Shown: piece after piece, positions 55,555-63,941 of the stretch
Layout: the number at the start of each line of letters is the position of its first letter
How positions within the stretch are numbered: the first letter of the stretch is position 1
Assembly: GCA_902543405.1 (NCBI GenBank)
Contig: CACBYC010000001.1
Location: 1-64,000 of the forward strand
DNA from: an uncultured Pelagibacteraceae bacterium
GTDB lineage: Bacteria > Pseudomonadota > Alphaproteobacteria > Pelagibacterales > Pelagibacteraceae
Length of the DNA: 64,000 nucleotides
Reading direction: 5' to 3'
Notes under the pieces: model-generated
Told to the model about the DNA's origin: nothing
What the model saw: only the letters and a program-made list of their open reading frames with translations
The model's database searches: none
Position numbers and translations under genes: made by a program

Positions 55555-56769
55555 CTAAATTATATCTTTTAGTTTTTGTCTTTTTTTAATTATATTTATT
55601 TTTGAACCTTTAATTAATATTTCAGCAGGTTTAGGTCTAATGTTATAATTTGAAGATAACGATGATCCATATGCTCCTACGTCACAAATAATAATATAAT
55701 CTTTCTCATTTAATTTTTGAAATTTACTTGTCGTTAAGAATTTATCTGTTGTTTCGCAAATAGGGCCTACAAAATCATAACTTTTCTTGGTCATTTTATT
55801 AGTTTTTTTTAATGGAATTATTTTATGCTTAGCCCCATACAACGCTGGTCTCATAAAATCATTCATAGCTGCATCTACAATAATAAAATCTTTTTTAGAA
55901 TTTTCTTTTATATAAATAATTTTTGAAATTAATATTGCAGTATCACCTATAATTGACCTACCAGGTTCAAAAATAATTTTTGATTTATGCTCGTTTAAAA
56001 ATTTTTTAATAATTTGATTATATTTTCTATAATTAAATTTTTTGTTGTCCTTATTATAATCAATACCCATACCACCACCAAGATCTATATACTCAAAATT
56101 TATGTTAATTTTTTTTATTAATTTATCTATAACGTTAAGCATTTTTTGGTAAGGCTTATGATCTAGAATTTGGCTTCCAATATGCACACTTAAACATTTT
56201 AGATTTAAAAATTTTGAATTTTTTATATATTTTGACACTTCAATAAATGTCTTTTCATTAACACCAAATTTATTTTCTTTTTTACCAGTTGAAATTTGTT
56301 TAATTGTTTTTGCATCTGTATTTGGATTTAATCTAATTCCAATATTTACCTTTTTATTCTTAGATTTTGCTATACTTTCTATTTCTAATATTTCACTTTT
56401 TGACTCACAATTAATCAATAAAATATTTTTATCTATCGCATAAATCAATTCTGACCTAGTTTTACCCACTCCAGAAAAAACAATCTTTTTGGAATTTATT
56501 CCTGCTTTAAGAGCAATCATTAATTCACCTTTTGAGACAACATCAGCTCCTAATCCACTTCGTTTAATTAGTTTAAGTATTTCTAGATTACAGTTTGACT
56601 TTGTTGAAAAACATATGATTGGAGAAAACGATTTAAAACTTCTTTTAAAGTAACTTATATTTTCATTAATTTTTTTTTCTGAATAGCAAAAAATTGGTGT
56701 TTCAAATTTTTTAATTACTTTAGTGAGGCTGGATTTTTCAACTGTAAAAATATTATTGATATATTTCAT
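55555..56769 (-). CDS. lysA: Diaminopimelate decarboxylase
   Basis: A 404-residue PLP enzyme that makes lysine from meso-DAP. The PLP lysine is in ICFSTKSNCNLEILKLI (usually YAxKAN), GLGADVVSKGEL and GKTRSELIYAI follow, then LSVHIGSQILD, IDLGGGMGIDY, EPGRSIIGD and GPICETTDKFL. It begins inside the 3' end of a small lipoprotein gene (17-base overlap in another frame). With dapB it supplies lysine. Confidence 0.95.
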   Translation of the reverse strand: MKYINNIFTVEKSSLTKVIKKFETPIFCYSEKKINENISYFKRSFKSFSPIICFSTKSNCNLEILKLIKRSGLGADVVSKGELMIALKAGINSKKIVFSGVGKTRSELIYAIDKNILLINCESKSEILEIESIAKSKNKKVNIGIRLNPNTDAKTIKQISTGKKENKFGVNEKTFIEVSKYIKNSKFLNLKCLSVHIGSQILDHKPYQKMLNVIDKLIKKININFEYIDLGGGMGIDYNKDNKKFNYRKYNQIIKKFLNEHKSKIIFEPGRSIIGDTAILISKIIYIKENSKKDFIIVDAAMNDFMRPALYGAKHKIIPLKKTNKMTKKSYDFVGPICETTDKFLTTSKFQKLNEKDYIIICDVGAYGSSLSSNYNIRPKPAEILIKGSKINIIKKRQKLKDII

Positions 56770-56917
56770 CTTTTTTTGGTATTTTTAATACGTTATTAAA
56801 ATTATTAAATTTCATAACATTATTATTTAATGATGCCTCATATTTTGGCTCATTTTTTCTTCCACATGAAGTTAATAAAATTAGACACATAGTAATTAAA
56901 GTTATTTTTTTAATCAT
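56753..56917 (-). CDS. 54-residue lipoprotein, LptM-like, between argH and lysA
   Basis: The frame starts two bases after argH. MIKKITLITMCLILLTSC gives a complete lipoprotein signal with the lipobox LTSC (Cys18), followed by GRKNEPKYEAS and a 25-residue polar tail. A tiny lipoprotein with a CGxKGxP-type start occurs in this position (argH-lipoprotein-lysA) in many alphaproteobacteria and is related to LptM/YifL, which assists maturation of the LPS translocon LptD. Here the core is CGRKNEP. Its end overlaps lysA. Confidence 0.7.
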   Translation of the reverse strand: MIKKITLITMCLILLTSCGRKNEPKYEASLNNNVMKFNNFNNVLKIPKKDEIYQ

Positions 56918-56919
56918 AG

Positions 56920-58308
56920 TTATTTCTTTTTGTAATTTAATATCATTTTCTTAATGTTGTCGAAAGAAGTTCCACCATAAGAAACTTTAGAATTAACAGA
57001 TTTTTTTAGTTCAAATACTTTCAGAACATCGGTGGTTAAACCTTTTTCAATTTTATTAATCTCTTTTATAGTGAGCTCTGACAATTTTTTTTTATTTTTT
57101 TCTGCAAAATTTATGATTTTAGCTGTTTGTAAATAGGCTTTTCTAAATGGATAATTTAATTCTCTAACCATATAATCTGCTAAATCAGTTGCTGTAATGT
57201 AGCCACTTTCTGCAAGTTCGATCATTCTTTTCTTATCTGGTGAAAAATTTTTAAGAACATCATTTAATATAATCAAGGAATTTTTTAATTGATCAAACGA
57301 TTTAAAAACAATTTCTTTATCATCTTGTAAATCTTTAAAATAAGAAAGGGGCAATCCTTTTAATATTGTAAGCATAGAAAAAAGATTTCCAAACATAAAG
57401 CCTGTTTTACCTCTCAAGTACTCTAGTGGATCAGGATTTTTTTTTTGAGGCATAATGGATGATCCAGTTACAATTTTATCATTCAAATTAATAAGTTTAA
57501 AAGCATCTGAATTCCAGATTATAAACTCCTCTGCAATCCTAGAGATATGAACAGCACATGCAGAGCAAGAATATAGAAAATCAATTACAAAATCTCTATC
57601 AGAAACAGTATCAATTGAGTTTTTAGTCGGTCTGTCGAAACCTAATTTTTTTGAAGTATAAAATCTATCAATTTTAAAAGAAGTACCTGTTAAAGCAGCT
57701 ACACCAAGTGGATTTTCATTAAGACTCTCTAAATTATTTAGAAATCTATTTTTATCCCTATTAAACATTTCTAAATACGCCATTAAGTAATGAGCAAAAG
57801 AAACTGGTTGTGCATTTTTCAGGTGTGTGAAACCTGGCATAATTGTTTCAATATTTTTTTCCGCTTTTTTTAAAATATTGTTAATTGTAATATCAATGTT
57901 TTTAACAATTTCTTTATTAGCATTTCTTAACCAAATTTTAAAATCTGTGACAACCTGATCATTTCTTGATCTTGCAGTGTGAATATACCCTGCGTCTTCT
58001 CCAATTAGTTCAAAGAGTCTGTGTTCTATATTCATATGAATATCCTCAAGTTTGTCATCAAAAATAAATTTTTTTTTTATAATTTCGTTCTTTATTCTAT
58101 TCAAACCCCATACTATTTTATTCTTAATTTTAAAATTTATAATTTTTTGTCTAAACAGCATCTCAACATGTACAATTGAAGCTTCAATATCTTCTCTGAA
58201 TAATCTTTTATCAATTTCTATTGATCCACCAACCTTTTTAAAAAGGTTTTTTGACTCATTTTTAATTCTAGTGTTCCAAATTGGTTTATTGTTTTTATTT
58301 TTGCCCAT
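56920..58308 (-). CDS. argH: Argininosuccinate lyase
   Basis: A 462-residue fumarase/aspartase-superfamily enzyme that forms arginine and fumarate. Motifs: HTARSRNDQVVTDFKIW, GFTHLKNAQPVSFAHYLMAY, and the signature GSSIMPQKKNPDPLEYLRGK. First gene of argH-lipoprotein-lysA, linking arginine and lysine synthesis on one transcript. It is divergent from a thioredoxin-like gene with 23 bases between starts. Confidence 0.97.
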   Translation of the reverse strand: MGKNKNNKPIWNTRIKNESKNLFKKVGGSIEIDKRLFREDIEASIVHVEMLFRQKIINFKIKNKIVWGLNRIKNEIIKKKFIFDDKLEDIHMNIEHRLFELIGEDAGYIHTARSRNDQVVTDFKIWLRNANKEIVKNIDITINNILKKAEKNIETIMPGFTHLKNAQPVSFAHYLMAYLEMFNRDKNRFLNNLESLNENPLGVAALTGTSFKIDRFYTSKKLGFDRPTKNSIDTVSDRDFVIDFLYSCSACAVHISRIAEEFIIWNSDAFKLINLNDKIVTGSSIMPQKKNPDPLEYLRGKTGFMFGNLFSMLTILKGLPLSYFKDLQDDKEIVFKSFDQLKNSLIILNDVLKNFSPDKKRMIELAESGYITATDLADYMVRELNYPFRKAYLQTAKIINFAEKNKKKLSELTIKEINKIEKGLTTDVLKVFELKKSVNSKVSYGGTSFDNIKKMILNYKKK

Positions 58309-58331
58309 GATATTTAATTGTTTCAGATTTT

Positions 58332-58862
58332 ATGAAAATCATTTTTTTTAATTATCTTATAATAATATTTTACTTAATATCATCTAGCGTCTCATATTCA
58401 ATAGAGCGTCCAGAAATTAAGAATCTTATAGTACATAAAGACAAGAAAAAAATTGAAAATATAGAATTTATTAAATCTGATGGCCAAAAAGTAAGTTTAA
58501 ATGATTATAAATCATTCCCATTAATAATAAATTTTTGGGCCACTTGGTGTGCTCCTTGTAAAAAAGAGATGCCATCTTTGGATAAACTTAAAACTTTAAA
58601 TGAATTTAAAAATATTAATATTATTCCAATTAATATCGGTGGTGAAAGCTATAAAAAATCAAAAGAATTTTTTGATGAAATCAAAATTAAAAATTTAGAT
58701 ATATTTACAGGATCTGGGCCAGAGTTTTCACAGTTGTTTAAACTAAGAGGATTACCAACAACAATTTTAATAGACCGAAATGGTTTTGAAGTTGGGAGAA
58801 TTGTTGGGTATATTGAATTTAATGATCAATCTTTACTTGATTGGTTACCAAAAATTTTATGA
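58332..58862 (+). CDS. TlpA-like periplasmic thioredoxin-fold protein
   Basis: A 176-residue protein with a signal peptide or anchor (IIFFNYLIIIFYLISSSVSYS). The redox motif FWATWCAPCKKEMPSL has Cys73 and Cys76, and RGLPTTILIDRNG carries the cis-Pro. TlpA/ResA-type proteins reduce disulphides in the periplasm, often for cytochrome c or copper-centre assembly. The position opposite argH is conserved in alphaproteobacteria. Confidence 0.9.
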   Translation: MKIIFFNYLIIIFYLISSSVSYSIERPEIKNLIVHKDKKKIENIEFIKSDGQKVSLNDYKSFPLIINFWATWCAPCKKEMPSLDKLKTLNEFKNINIIPINIGGESYKKSKEFFDEIKIKNLDIFTGSGPEFSQLFKLRGLPTTILIDRNGFEVGRIVGYIEFNDQSLLDWLPKIL

Positions 58863-59515
58863 AATTTTCGTTAAATACAACAATAATAAATCCAGAAAAT
58901 AATGAGCAGATAAAAAGTGCAGTAATTTTACTCCATGGATATGGGGGTGATGGTAAAGATATAAGCATGTTAACTTTAAACTGGAAAAGATTTTTAAAAA
59001 ATACAGTTTTTTTATGTCCTGATGCACATGAAGTGTGCAGTATAAATCCAACTGGTTTTCAATGGTTTGATTTAAATAATGAAGATCCAGAATATACTCT
59101 TCAAGAATCAAAAAAGGCAGAAAATGTTTTAAACAGTTATATTTCAGAAGTAAGTAATTATTTTAATTTAGAATATTCACAAATTTGTGTTTCCGGTTTC
59201 AGTCAAGGATGCATGATGTCATTAAATGTTGGTCTAACATCAGAAAAAGAATTTAGTTGTATTGTAGGGTTTTCTGGAAGAATCATAAATATGAAAGACC
59301 TTTCTACAAGAATTAAAAATAAAACTAATATTTTAATGATACATGGTGAAAACGATCCAATCGTCCCCCCGAGCAATTTACTTGAGGCTGAAGATTTTTT
59401 TATCAGAAATAAAATTAAAATTGAAACTTTAATGATTAAAAATTGTGATCACCATATACCTATGGAAGCATCAAGTGCGGCATTAAACTTTATTAAAAGA
59501 AATATAATTAATTAA
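58859..59515 (+). CDS. Alpha/beta-hydrolase, carboxylesterase/phospholipase family
   Basis: About 218 residues. The oxyanion block SAVILLHGYGGDGKDI, nucleophile motif VSGFSQGCMMSLN (GxSxG), Asp in MIHGENDPIVP and His in NCDHHIPMEA form a complete catalytic triad in family order. It belongs to the Abhydrolase_2 group, which cleaves short esters or lysophospholipids. The ATG that overlaps the preceding stop (ATGA) is chosen over an in-frame start 18 bases upstream. Confidence 0.88.
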   Translation: MKFSLNTTIINPENNEQIKSAVILLHGYGGDGKDISMLTLNWKRFLKNTVFLCPDAHEVCSINPTGFQWFDLNNEDPEYTLQESKKAENVLNSYISEVSNYFNLEYSQICVSGFSQGCMMSLNVGLTSEKEFSCIVGFSGRIINMKDLSTRIKNKTNILMIHGENDPIVPPSNLLEAEDFFIRNKIKIETLMIKNCDHHIPMEASSAALNFIKRNIIN

Positions 59516-59576
59516 TAAATACTTAATATACAATTAGTAAAGTTGATTAAAAATATATTTAATGTATGTTTTAATT

Positions 59577-60146
59577 ATGATTGAGCTCTCTGATCAAAAT
59601 ATTTCTTTAGAAAAATGTCCTGCATTAGTTTTAAATGCAGATTATCGACCTTTAAGTTATTATCCACTTTCATTATGGAGCTGGCAAGATTCAATTAAAT
59701 CTGTTTTCTTAGATAGAGTTTCAATCGTTAGTTATTATGATAGACAAATCAGAAGTCCCTCTTTTAGTATGAAACTTCCAAGTGTAATTGCTCTTAAATC
59801 ATACATTAGACCTCAATCAAATCCTAACTTTACAAGGTTTAACGTATTTTTAAGAGATAAGTTTAGCTGCCAATATTGTGGAAGTAAAAATGAATTAACC
59901 TTTGATCACTTACTGCCAAGATCAAAAGGTGGAAAAACTAATTGGGATAATGTTGTAACAGCTTGTTCTTCCTGTAATGTTAAAAAGGGAGGAAGACTAA
60001 TAAAGAACTCAGGTATGACATTAAATCAATGGCCTTTTCAACCTACCACAGAAGATCTTCACAAAAATGGAAAGAATTTTCCACCTAACTTTTTACATAA
60101 AAGTTGGATGGACTATTTGTATTGGGATGTCGAACTTGAACCATAA
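59577..60146 (+). CDS. HNH endonuclease family protein
   Basis: About 189 residues. The N-terminal half has the widely conserved ALVLNADYRPLSYYPLSLWSWQDSIK. The HNH nuclease domain has FSCQYCGSKNELTFDHLLPRSKGGKTNWDNVVTACSSCNVKKGGR, with the His, Asn and His metal/catalytic residues and two CxxC zinc pairs. Such proteins are near universal in alphaproteobacteria, with unclear cellular role. An in-frame ATG five codons upstream is an alternative start. It abuts the convergent coq7 gene. Confidence 0.88.
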   Translation: MIELSDQNISLEKCPALVLNADYRPLSYYPLSLWSWQDSIKSVFLDRVSIVSYYDRQIRSPSFSMKLPSVIALKSYIRPQSNPNFTRFNVFLRDKFSCQYCGSKNELTFDHLLPRSKGGKTNWDNVVTACSSCNVKKGGRLIKNSGMTLNQWPFQPTTEDLHKNGKNFPPNFLHKSWMDYLYWDVELEP

Positions 60147-60680
60147 CTAGATTTTTTCAGAGATTTTTATAGCAACCTTAGAACCAGTTTTAATTACTTT
60201 ATCCATAATTGAATAAACACCTTTTTTTGTAGCACCCTTCTCGTAAGCTATATCTTTATGATCTAATTCGTCTTGTCTAAATTTTATTATTTTTTCCTTT
60301 AAATCCTTTTCATCTCCCTCTATTTGGTCAATTTGGCTTTTATAATGTTCGTCTATTACCTCCTCGACAGAGGCCGTACATAACATCGCTGCTTTTTTTC
60401 CAAGTATCGTTGAACCAAATCCAAGACCTAGTCCAAGCAAATCCCATAATGGTAGTAATTTTGTTGGTTTGATATTTCTTTTTTCTATTTCATCCTCAAA
60501 AAAATTTGAATGTTCCTCCTCATGCTTCTTCATTTCTCCAATAATTTGTTTCAAATCGTCATTTTTTACAATAGTATTTAAAGCAAGCAGTTGACCCTCA
60601 TAAATTTTAATTGCACCTCTTTCTCCAGCGTGATCTACTCTTATAAACTCTTCTAATTTTTTTTTATTAGTTTTTTTCAT
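60147..60680 (-). CDS. coq7: Demethoxyubiquinone hydroxylase Coq7
   Basis: About 177 residues of the diiron Coq7 family, adding the C6 hydroxyl in ubiquinone synthesis. Ligand motifs: IRVDHAGERGAIKIYEGQ, KKHEEEHSNFFE, CTASVEEVIDEHYKSQ and FRQDELDHKDIAYEKGA (ExxH repeats). GLGLGFGSTILGKKAAM is the membrane-associated helix. The ATG before KKTNKK gives the family-like start; the longer form reads back into dsbB. It overlaps dsbB by 14 bases. Confidence 0.95.
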   Translation of the reverse strand: MKKTNKKKLEEFIRVDHAGERGAIKIYEGQLLALNTIVKNDDLKQIIGEMKKHEEEHSNFFEDEIEKRNIKPTKLLPLWDLLGLGLGFGSTILGKKAAMLCTASVEEVIDEHYKSQIDQIEGDEKDLKEKIIKFRQDELDHKDIAYEKGATKKGVYSIMDKVIKTGSKVAIKISEKI

Positions 60681-61146
60681 AGACCAATGTTCTAATAGAA
60701 AAAATAACAATTAAAATTGATAAAATTGTATTAATTGCCGCTAGTGAAATTCCAAGAATTTCAAAAGTAGCATCTTTACAGTTAACAGGCATAGTTTTGT
60801 TAAGAGACTCTAATAATTTCGATTTATTTAAAATATCTGATGACCCATTTGTACAGGCTGATAGCTCATCAAATATACTATTCTCAATTCCAAAATGATA
60901 CCCAGATAGTATAGCGCTCAAAGCAAATATCATAATTGTAACTATTAAAATTTGATCATTATTCGAATAATTAAACCCGATAAAGCTTACAAATATTGCA
61001 GCTAGGTAAGGTAACCTTTGATAAATACATAATTTACATGGTTGATACTGCAATATATACTCAATGTATAAAGCTGAAATTATTGAAATTAATGAGATAG
61101 ATAAAATAATTAAATAAAAATTTTTTCTATTAGGAAATAGGATCAT
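60667..61146 (-). CDS. dsbB: DsbB-like disulphide oxidoreductase
   Basis: A 159-residue inner-membrane protein with four membrane helices. The first Cys pair is QPCKLCIYQRLPY (C37, C40) and the second periplasmic pair is C98 and C123. DsbB reoxidises a DsbA-type partner and passes electrons to quinone, fitting its operon place beside coq7. The order dedA-dsbB-coq7 occurs in other alphaproteobacteria. Confidence 0.9.
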   Translation of the reverse strand: MILFPNRKNFYLIILSISLISIISALYIEYILQYQPCKLCIYQRLPYLAAIFVSFIGFNYSNNDQILIVTIMIFALSAILSGYHFGIENSIFDELSACTNGSSDILNKSKLLESLNKTMPVNCKDATFEILGISLAAINTILSILIVIFSIRTLVYEKN

Positions 61147-61148
61147 AT

Positions 61149-61757
61149 TTAATTAATAAAATTATTTAAAAATTTATATATAAAATAAGCAAAAATAATT
61201 AGAACAATCGATAAAATGATTGAGAACTTAAGAAGTTTTTTTTCAATAATTTTTTTCATTGTAGGTCCAAAGTTTCCAACTAAAAATGCTATTAAAAAAA
61301 AACGTGAACCTCTCGTTACTATTGAAATGATAATAAAATACAAAATATTAAAGTTTATAAAACCGCTAGTGATTGTGAGTAACTTAAAAGGGACTGGTGA
61401 AAAGCCAGCAATTGCTAGGAGAGTTATCCAGGCTATAACGCCACCTTCTGAAGACACTTTATCTTTTAAAAATGAAGTATCATCAACACCATAAATCTCA
61501 AAAATTTTAATGCCAATTTCGTTAAAAAAAACATACCCTATAAAATACCCAAGGCAAGCTCCCAAAACAGATCCTATAGTTGCAATTAATGCAATTCTAA
61601 TCCATTCATTTTTTCGAGCTATTGTCATAGGAATTATCAAAACGTCAGGTGGTATTGGGAATATAAAACTTTCAATAAAAGATATAAATCCCAAAATAGA
61701 TTTGGATCTTTTATGACCTGCTAGTTTAATAGTTTTATTGTACAGTTCTTTAAACAT
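61149..61757 (-). CDS. YqaA/DedA-type membrane protein (VTT domain)
   Basis: About 202 residues with four to five membrane segments. FISFIESFIFPIPPDVLIIPMTIAR and ATIGSVLGACLGYFIGYVFF, then FSPVPFKLLTITSGFINFN are the SNARE-associated/VTT signature with the re-entrant Pro-rich loop. Relatives are lipid scramblases or flippases for carrier-lipid recycling. I chose the ATG before FKELYNK; 17 further upstream codons lack family match and approach the tRNA gene. Confidence 0.88.
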   Translation of the reverse strand: MFKELYNKTIKLAGHKRSKSILGFISFIESFIFPIPPDVLIIPMTIARKNEWIRIALIATIGSVLGACLGYFIGYVFFNEIGIKIFEIYGVDDTSFLKDKVSSEGGVIAWITLLAIAGFSPVPFKLLTITSGFINFNILYFIIISIVTRGSRFFLIAFLVGNFGPTMKKIIEKKLLKFSIILSIVLIIFAYFIYKFLNNFIN

Positions 61758-61814
61758 ATTTTCTTTTAATATAATAAATGATTTAATACTATTAGTTAAA
61801 ATATGCAAAGCTTT

Positions 61815-61901
61815 GGGCGAATGGCGGAACTGGTAGACGCGTTGGACTCAAAATCCAATAGTAGCAATACTGTGAGAGTTCGATTCTCTCTTTGCCCACC
61901 A
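61815..61901 (+). tRNA. tRNA-Leu(CAA)
   Basis: The acceptor stem GGGCGAA pairs with TTTGCCC, followed by ACCA (encoded CCA). The anticodon arm TTGGA-CTCAAAA-TCCAA gives anticodon CAA (61849-61851), reading UUG. The long variable arm GTAGCAATACTG-type and the T arm GAGAG-TTCGATT-CTCTC complete a class II tRNA of 87 bases. The acyl-CoA synthetase ATG follows seven bases later. Confidence 0.96.
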
Positions 61902-61908
61902 AGAATTT

Positions 61909-63609
61909 ATGAGTACACAAAATATTAATAATTTAGTTGAACTATTTTTTATCAATTATAAAAAACAAAAAAAAAACAATATTCTTTTAACATCCTTAAA
62001 AGACGCCAGTAATTGTTTTACATGGGAAAAAACATTCCAATCAATTAAAAAACTTTCGTTAGAAATTAAAAAATATGTAAATAAAGGTGATAGATGTTTA
62101 TTAATATCTGAAAATAGACCAGAATGGTTTATAACTGATCTTTCAGTAATGTTATCAGAAGCTATTACTGTTCCAGCTTATACAACTTATGCAGAGATGG
62201 ATTATGAATATATAATTGAAAATTGTAATCCAAAATTAATTTTTGTTTCTAATCAAGAACAATTTAATAAAGTAAAAGAAATTATAAAAAGAAAAAGTTT
62301 TGTTGTTAAAATATTTTCTTTTGAAGAATTAGACATAAATTCCGAAACTTATATTAATGTTAATAAATTATTTTCTAATTTAGATTATCAAGATTTAAGT
62401 GTCCCAAACTTATCAATTAACAGAAATGATCCAGCTTGCATTATTTATACTTCAGGAACGCAAGGTAATCCAAAAGGTGTAATCTTAAGTCATGGTGGAA
62501 TTTTAAATAATTGTGATGGTGCACTCGATATATTAAAACCTTTACTAACATATCAGACTAGATTCTTGACTTGGTTACCTCTTTCACATTCTTATGAGCA
62601 CACTGTTCAATTTGTTCAAATAAGTGTTGGAGCAAAAATATTCTATGCAGAAAGTATTGAAAAATTGATTAAAAATATGAATGATTGTAAACCTCAATTG
62701 ATGACTGCAGTGCCTAGGTTTTACCAAAATTTATTTCAAAAGATCAATGCAAGTTTTAACAAAGCAACAGGATTAAAGAAAAAACTAATATTAAAAATGT
62801 TAGAACTAGGAACCAAAAAGATAAATAAACAACCTTTAAAAATTTTAGAAAAATTAATTGATATTATTTTAGAAAAAATTGTAAGAAAAAAGATCAAAAG
62901 TCAATTTGGAGGCGAGCTTAAAACTTTCGTTTCTGGCGGTGGAGCACTTGATAAAGAAGTTGGTATTTTTTTAAATGCTATTGGTCTTCCTACGTTACAA
63001 GGTTATGGACTAACTGAGACCTCTCCAGTTGTGAGTTGCAACCCAATTGATGATATTAGAGTTGAGACTGTGGGACCACCTTTTAAAGGTAATGAAGTAA
63101 AAATAGCATTAGATGGAGAAATTTTAGTTAAAGGTGAAAATGTAATGTTAGGTTATTGGAATAATGAAGAAGAAACTAATAAAGTTTTAAAGAATGGTTG
63201 GTTACATACAGGCGATATTGGAATTTTCGAAAATGGTTATTTAAAAATTACTGATAGAAAAAAAGATATTTTGATTACACCTGGTGGTGAAAATATTTCT
63301 CCTGTTAAAATTGAAAACGAGTTATCAAACTCCAAATTTATTGATCAATCTATTGTTTATGGAGATAATAAACCATATTTAGTTGCTTTATTAGTTTTAT
63401 CCGAGGAGCATTCAAATGTACAAAAAGATCAAATAGAAAAAGAATTAGAAAATTTGAATAAAAACCTTTCTAAAATTGAAAACATAAAAAAATTTTTTAT
63501 TATTAATGAAAAATTTTCAATTGAAAATGGAATGCTAACTCCAACTTTAAAACTTAAAAGATACAAAATTGTTCAAAAATATAAAAAAGAATTTGAAAAA
63601 CTTTATTAA
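61909..63609 (+). CDS. Long-chain acyl-CoA synthetase (AMP-forming)
   Basis: A 566-residue adenylate-forming enzyme that activates fatty acids. P-loop motif IIYTSGTQGNPKGVILSHGG, TWLPLSHSYEHTVQ, LQGYGLTETSPVVSCN, GWLHTGDIG and DRKKDILITPGGENISP in family order place it with the FadD15-like group. No ribosome-binding site is possible between tRNA and ATG, so its mRNA probably arises by 3' processing of a tRNA precursor, leaving a seven-base leader. No strong terminator is visible after it. Confidence 0.93.
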   Translation: MSTQNINNLVELFFINYKKQKKNNILLTSLKDASNCFTWEKTFQSIKKLSLEIKKYVNKGDRCLLISENRPEWFITDLSVMLSEAITVPAYTTYAEMDYEYIIENCNPKLIFVSNQEQFNKVKEIIKRKSFVVKIFSFEELDINSETYINVNKLFSNLDYQDLSVPNLSINRNDPACIIYTSGTQGNPKGVILSHGGILNNCDGALDILKPLLTYQTRFLTWLPLSHSYEHTVQFVQISVGAKIFYAESIEKLIKNMNDCKPQLMTAVPRFYQNLFQKINASFNKATGLKKKLILKMLELGTKKINKQPLKILEKLIDIILEKIVRKKIKSQFGGELKTFVSGGGALDKEVGIFLNAIGLPTLQGYGLTETSPVVSCNPIDDIRVETVGPPFKGNEVKIALDGEILVKGENVMLGYWNNEEETNKVLKNGWLHTGDIGIFENGYLKITDRKKDILITPGGENISPVKIENELSNSKFIDQSIVYGDNKPYLVALLVLSEEHSNVQKDQIEKELENLNKNLSKIENIKKFFIINEKFSIENGMLTPTLKLKRYKIVQKYKKEFEKLY

Positions 63610-63715
63610 AATTTTTTAAAAACACTTTATTAATAGCGATTTAGTTAACTTTTTTAAGTTAATCAAAAAATAAAAAAAAATAATTTTTTTATAATTTTTT
63701 AAAAAAATTATATGT

Positions 63716-63744
63716 TTGACATAACTATTCAAAAAAAATAAAAA
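63716..63744 (+). promoter_or_regulatory. Sigma-70 promoter of the polylysine peptide gene
   Basis: A perfect TTGACA is followed after 17 bases by TAAAAA, a weak but AT-rich -10. The predicted start lies near 63751, just before the leader hairpin. Confidence 0.55.
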
Positions 63745-63753
63745 TTAGTTATT

Positions 63754-63774
63754 AACGAATCATAAAGATTCGTT
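63754..63774 (+). promoter_or_regulatory. Hairpin at the 5' end of the polylysine mRNA
   Basis: AACGAATC and GATTCGTT pair perfectly around ATAAA. If the predicted promoter is right, this 8-bp stem starts within a few bases of the 5' end of the mRNA and ends about ten bases before the GGGAG ribosome-binding site, as in stability hairpins of abundant messages. Confidence 0.55.
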
Positions 63775-63795
63775 TATAAAAAAAGGGAGCTAAAG

Positions 63796-63879
63796 ATGGC
63801 TAAAAGAAAAAAGAAAGCTGCTAAAAAGAAAACTAAGAAAAAAGCTAAGAAAAAAGCTAAGAAGAAGAAAAGAAGATAG
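63796..63879 (+). CDS. 27-residue polylysine histone-tail-like peptide
   Basis: The frame encodes MAKRKKKAAKKKTKKKAKKK followed by AKKKKRR: 17 Lys, 3 Arg and 5 Ala among 27 residues, in KKKA/KKKT repeats. It resembles the C-terminal tails of histone H1-like (HC1-type) and HU-extension proteins, suggesting binding to DNA or RNA. Translation is supported by a strong GGGAG site, a consensus -35, a leader hairpin and a long terminator hairpin, all rare in this DNA. Low complexity means homology cannot prove function. Confidence 0.65.
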   Translation: MAKRKKKAAKKKTKKKAKKKAKKKKRR

Positions 63880-63902
63880 TTTAGTATTCTTTTTAATTGA
63901 TT

Positions 63903-63941
63903 ACGCTTCTCATGGCGCTTGCGTGGGAAGCGTTTTTTTTA
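63903..63941 (+). terminator. Strong rho-independent terminator after the polylysine gene
   Basis: ACGCTTCTCATG and CGTGGGAAGCGT form a 12-bp stem (two wobble pairs) around a GCGCTTG loop, followed by eight Ts. The stop codon of the convergent gene on the other strand lies at the end of the T run. Confidence 0.92.

Larger units (their letters stand above)
63610..63795. other. Intergenic region with promoter and 5' leader of the polylysine peptide gene
   Basis: 186 bases, extremely AT-rich. The left part has a weak hairpin TTAACTT/AAGTTAA (63645-63662), which may mark the end of the acyl-CoA synthetase mRNA. The right part holds the promoter, leader hairpin and ribosome-binding site described separately. 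Confidence 0.6.

Noticed and set aside
63645..63662. Terminator of the acyl-CoA synthetase gene
   Set aside because: The TTAACTT/AAGTTAA stem is short, entirely AT-rich but for one pair, and lacks a following T run.
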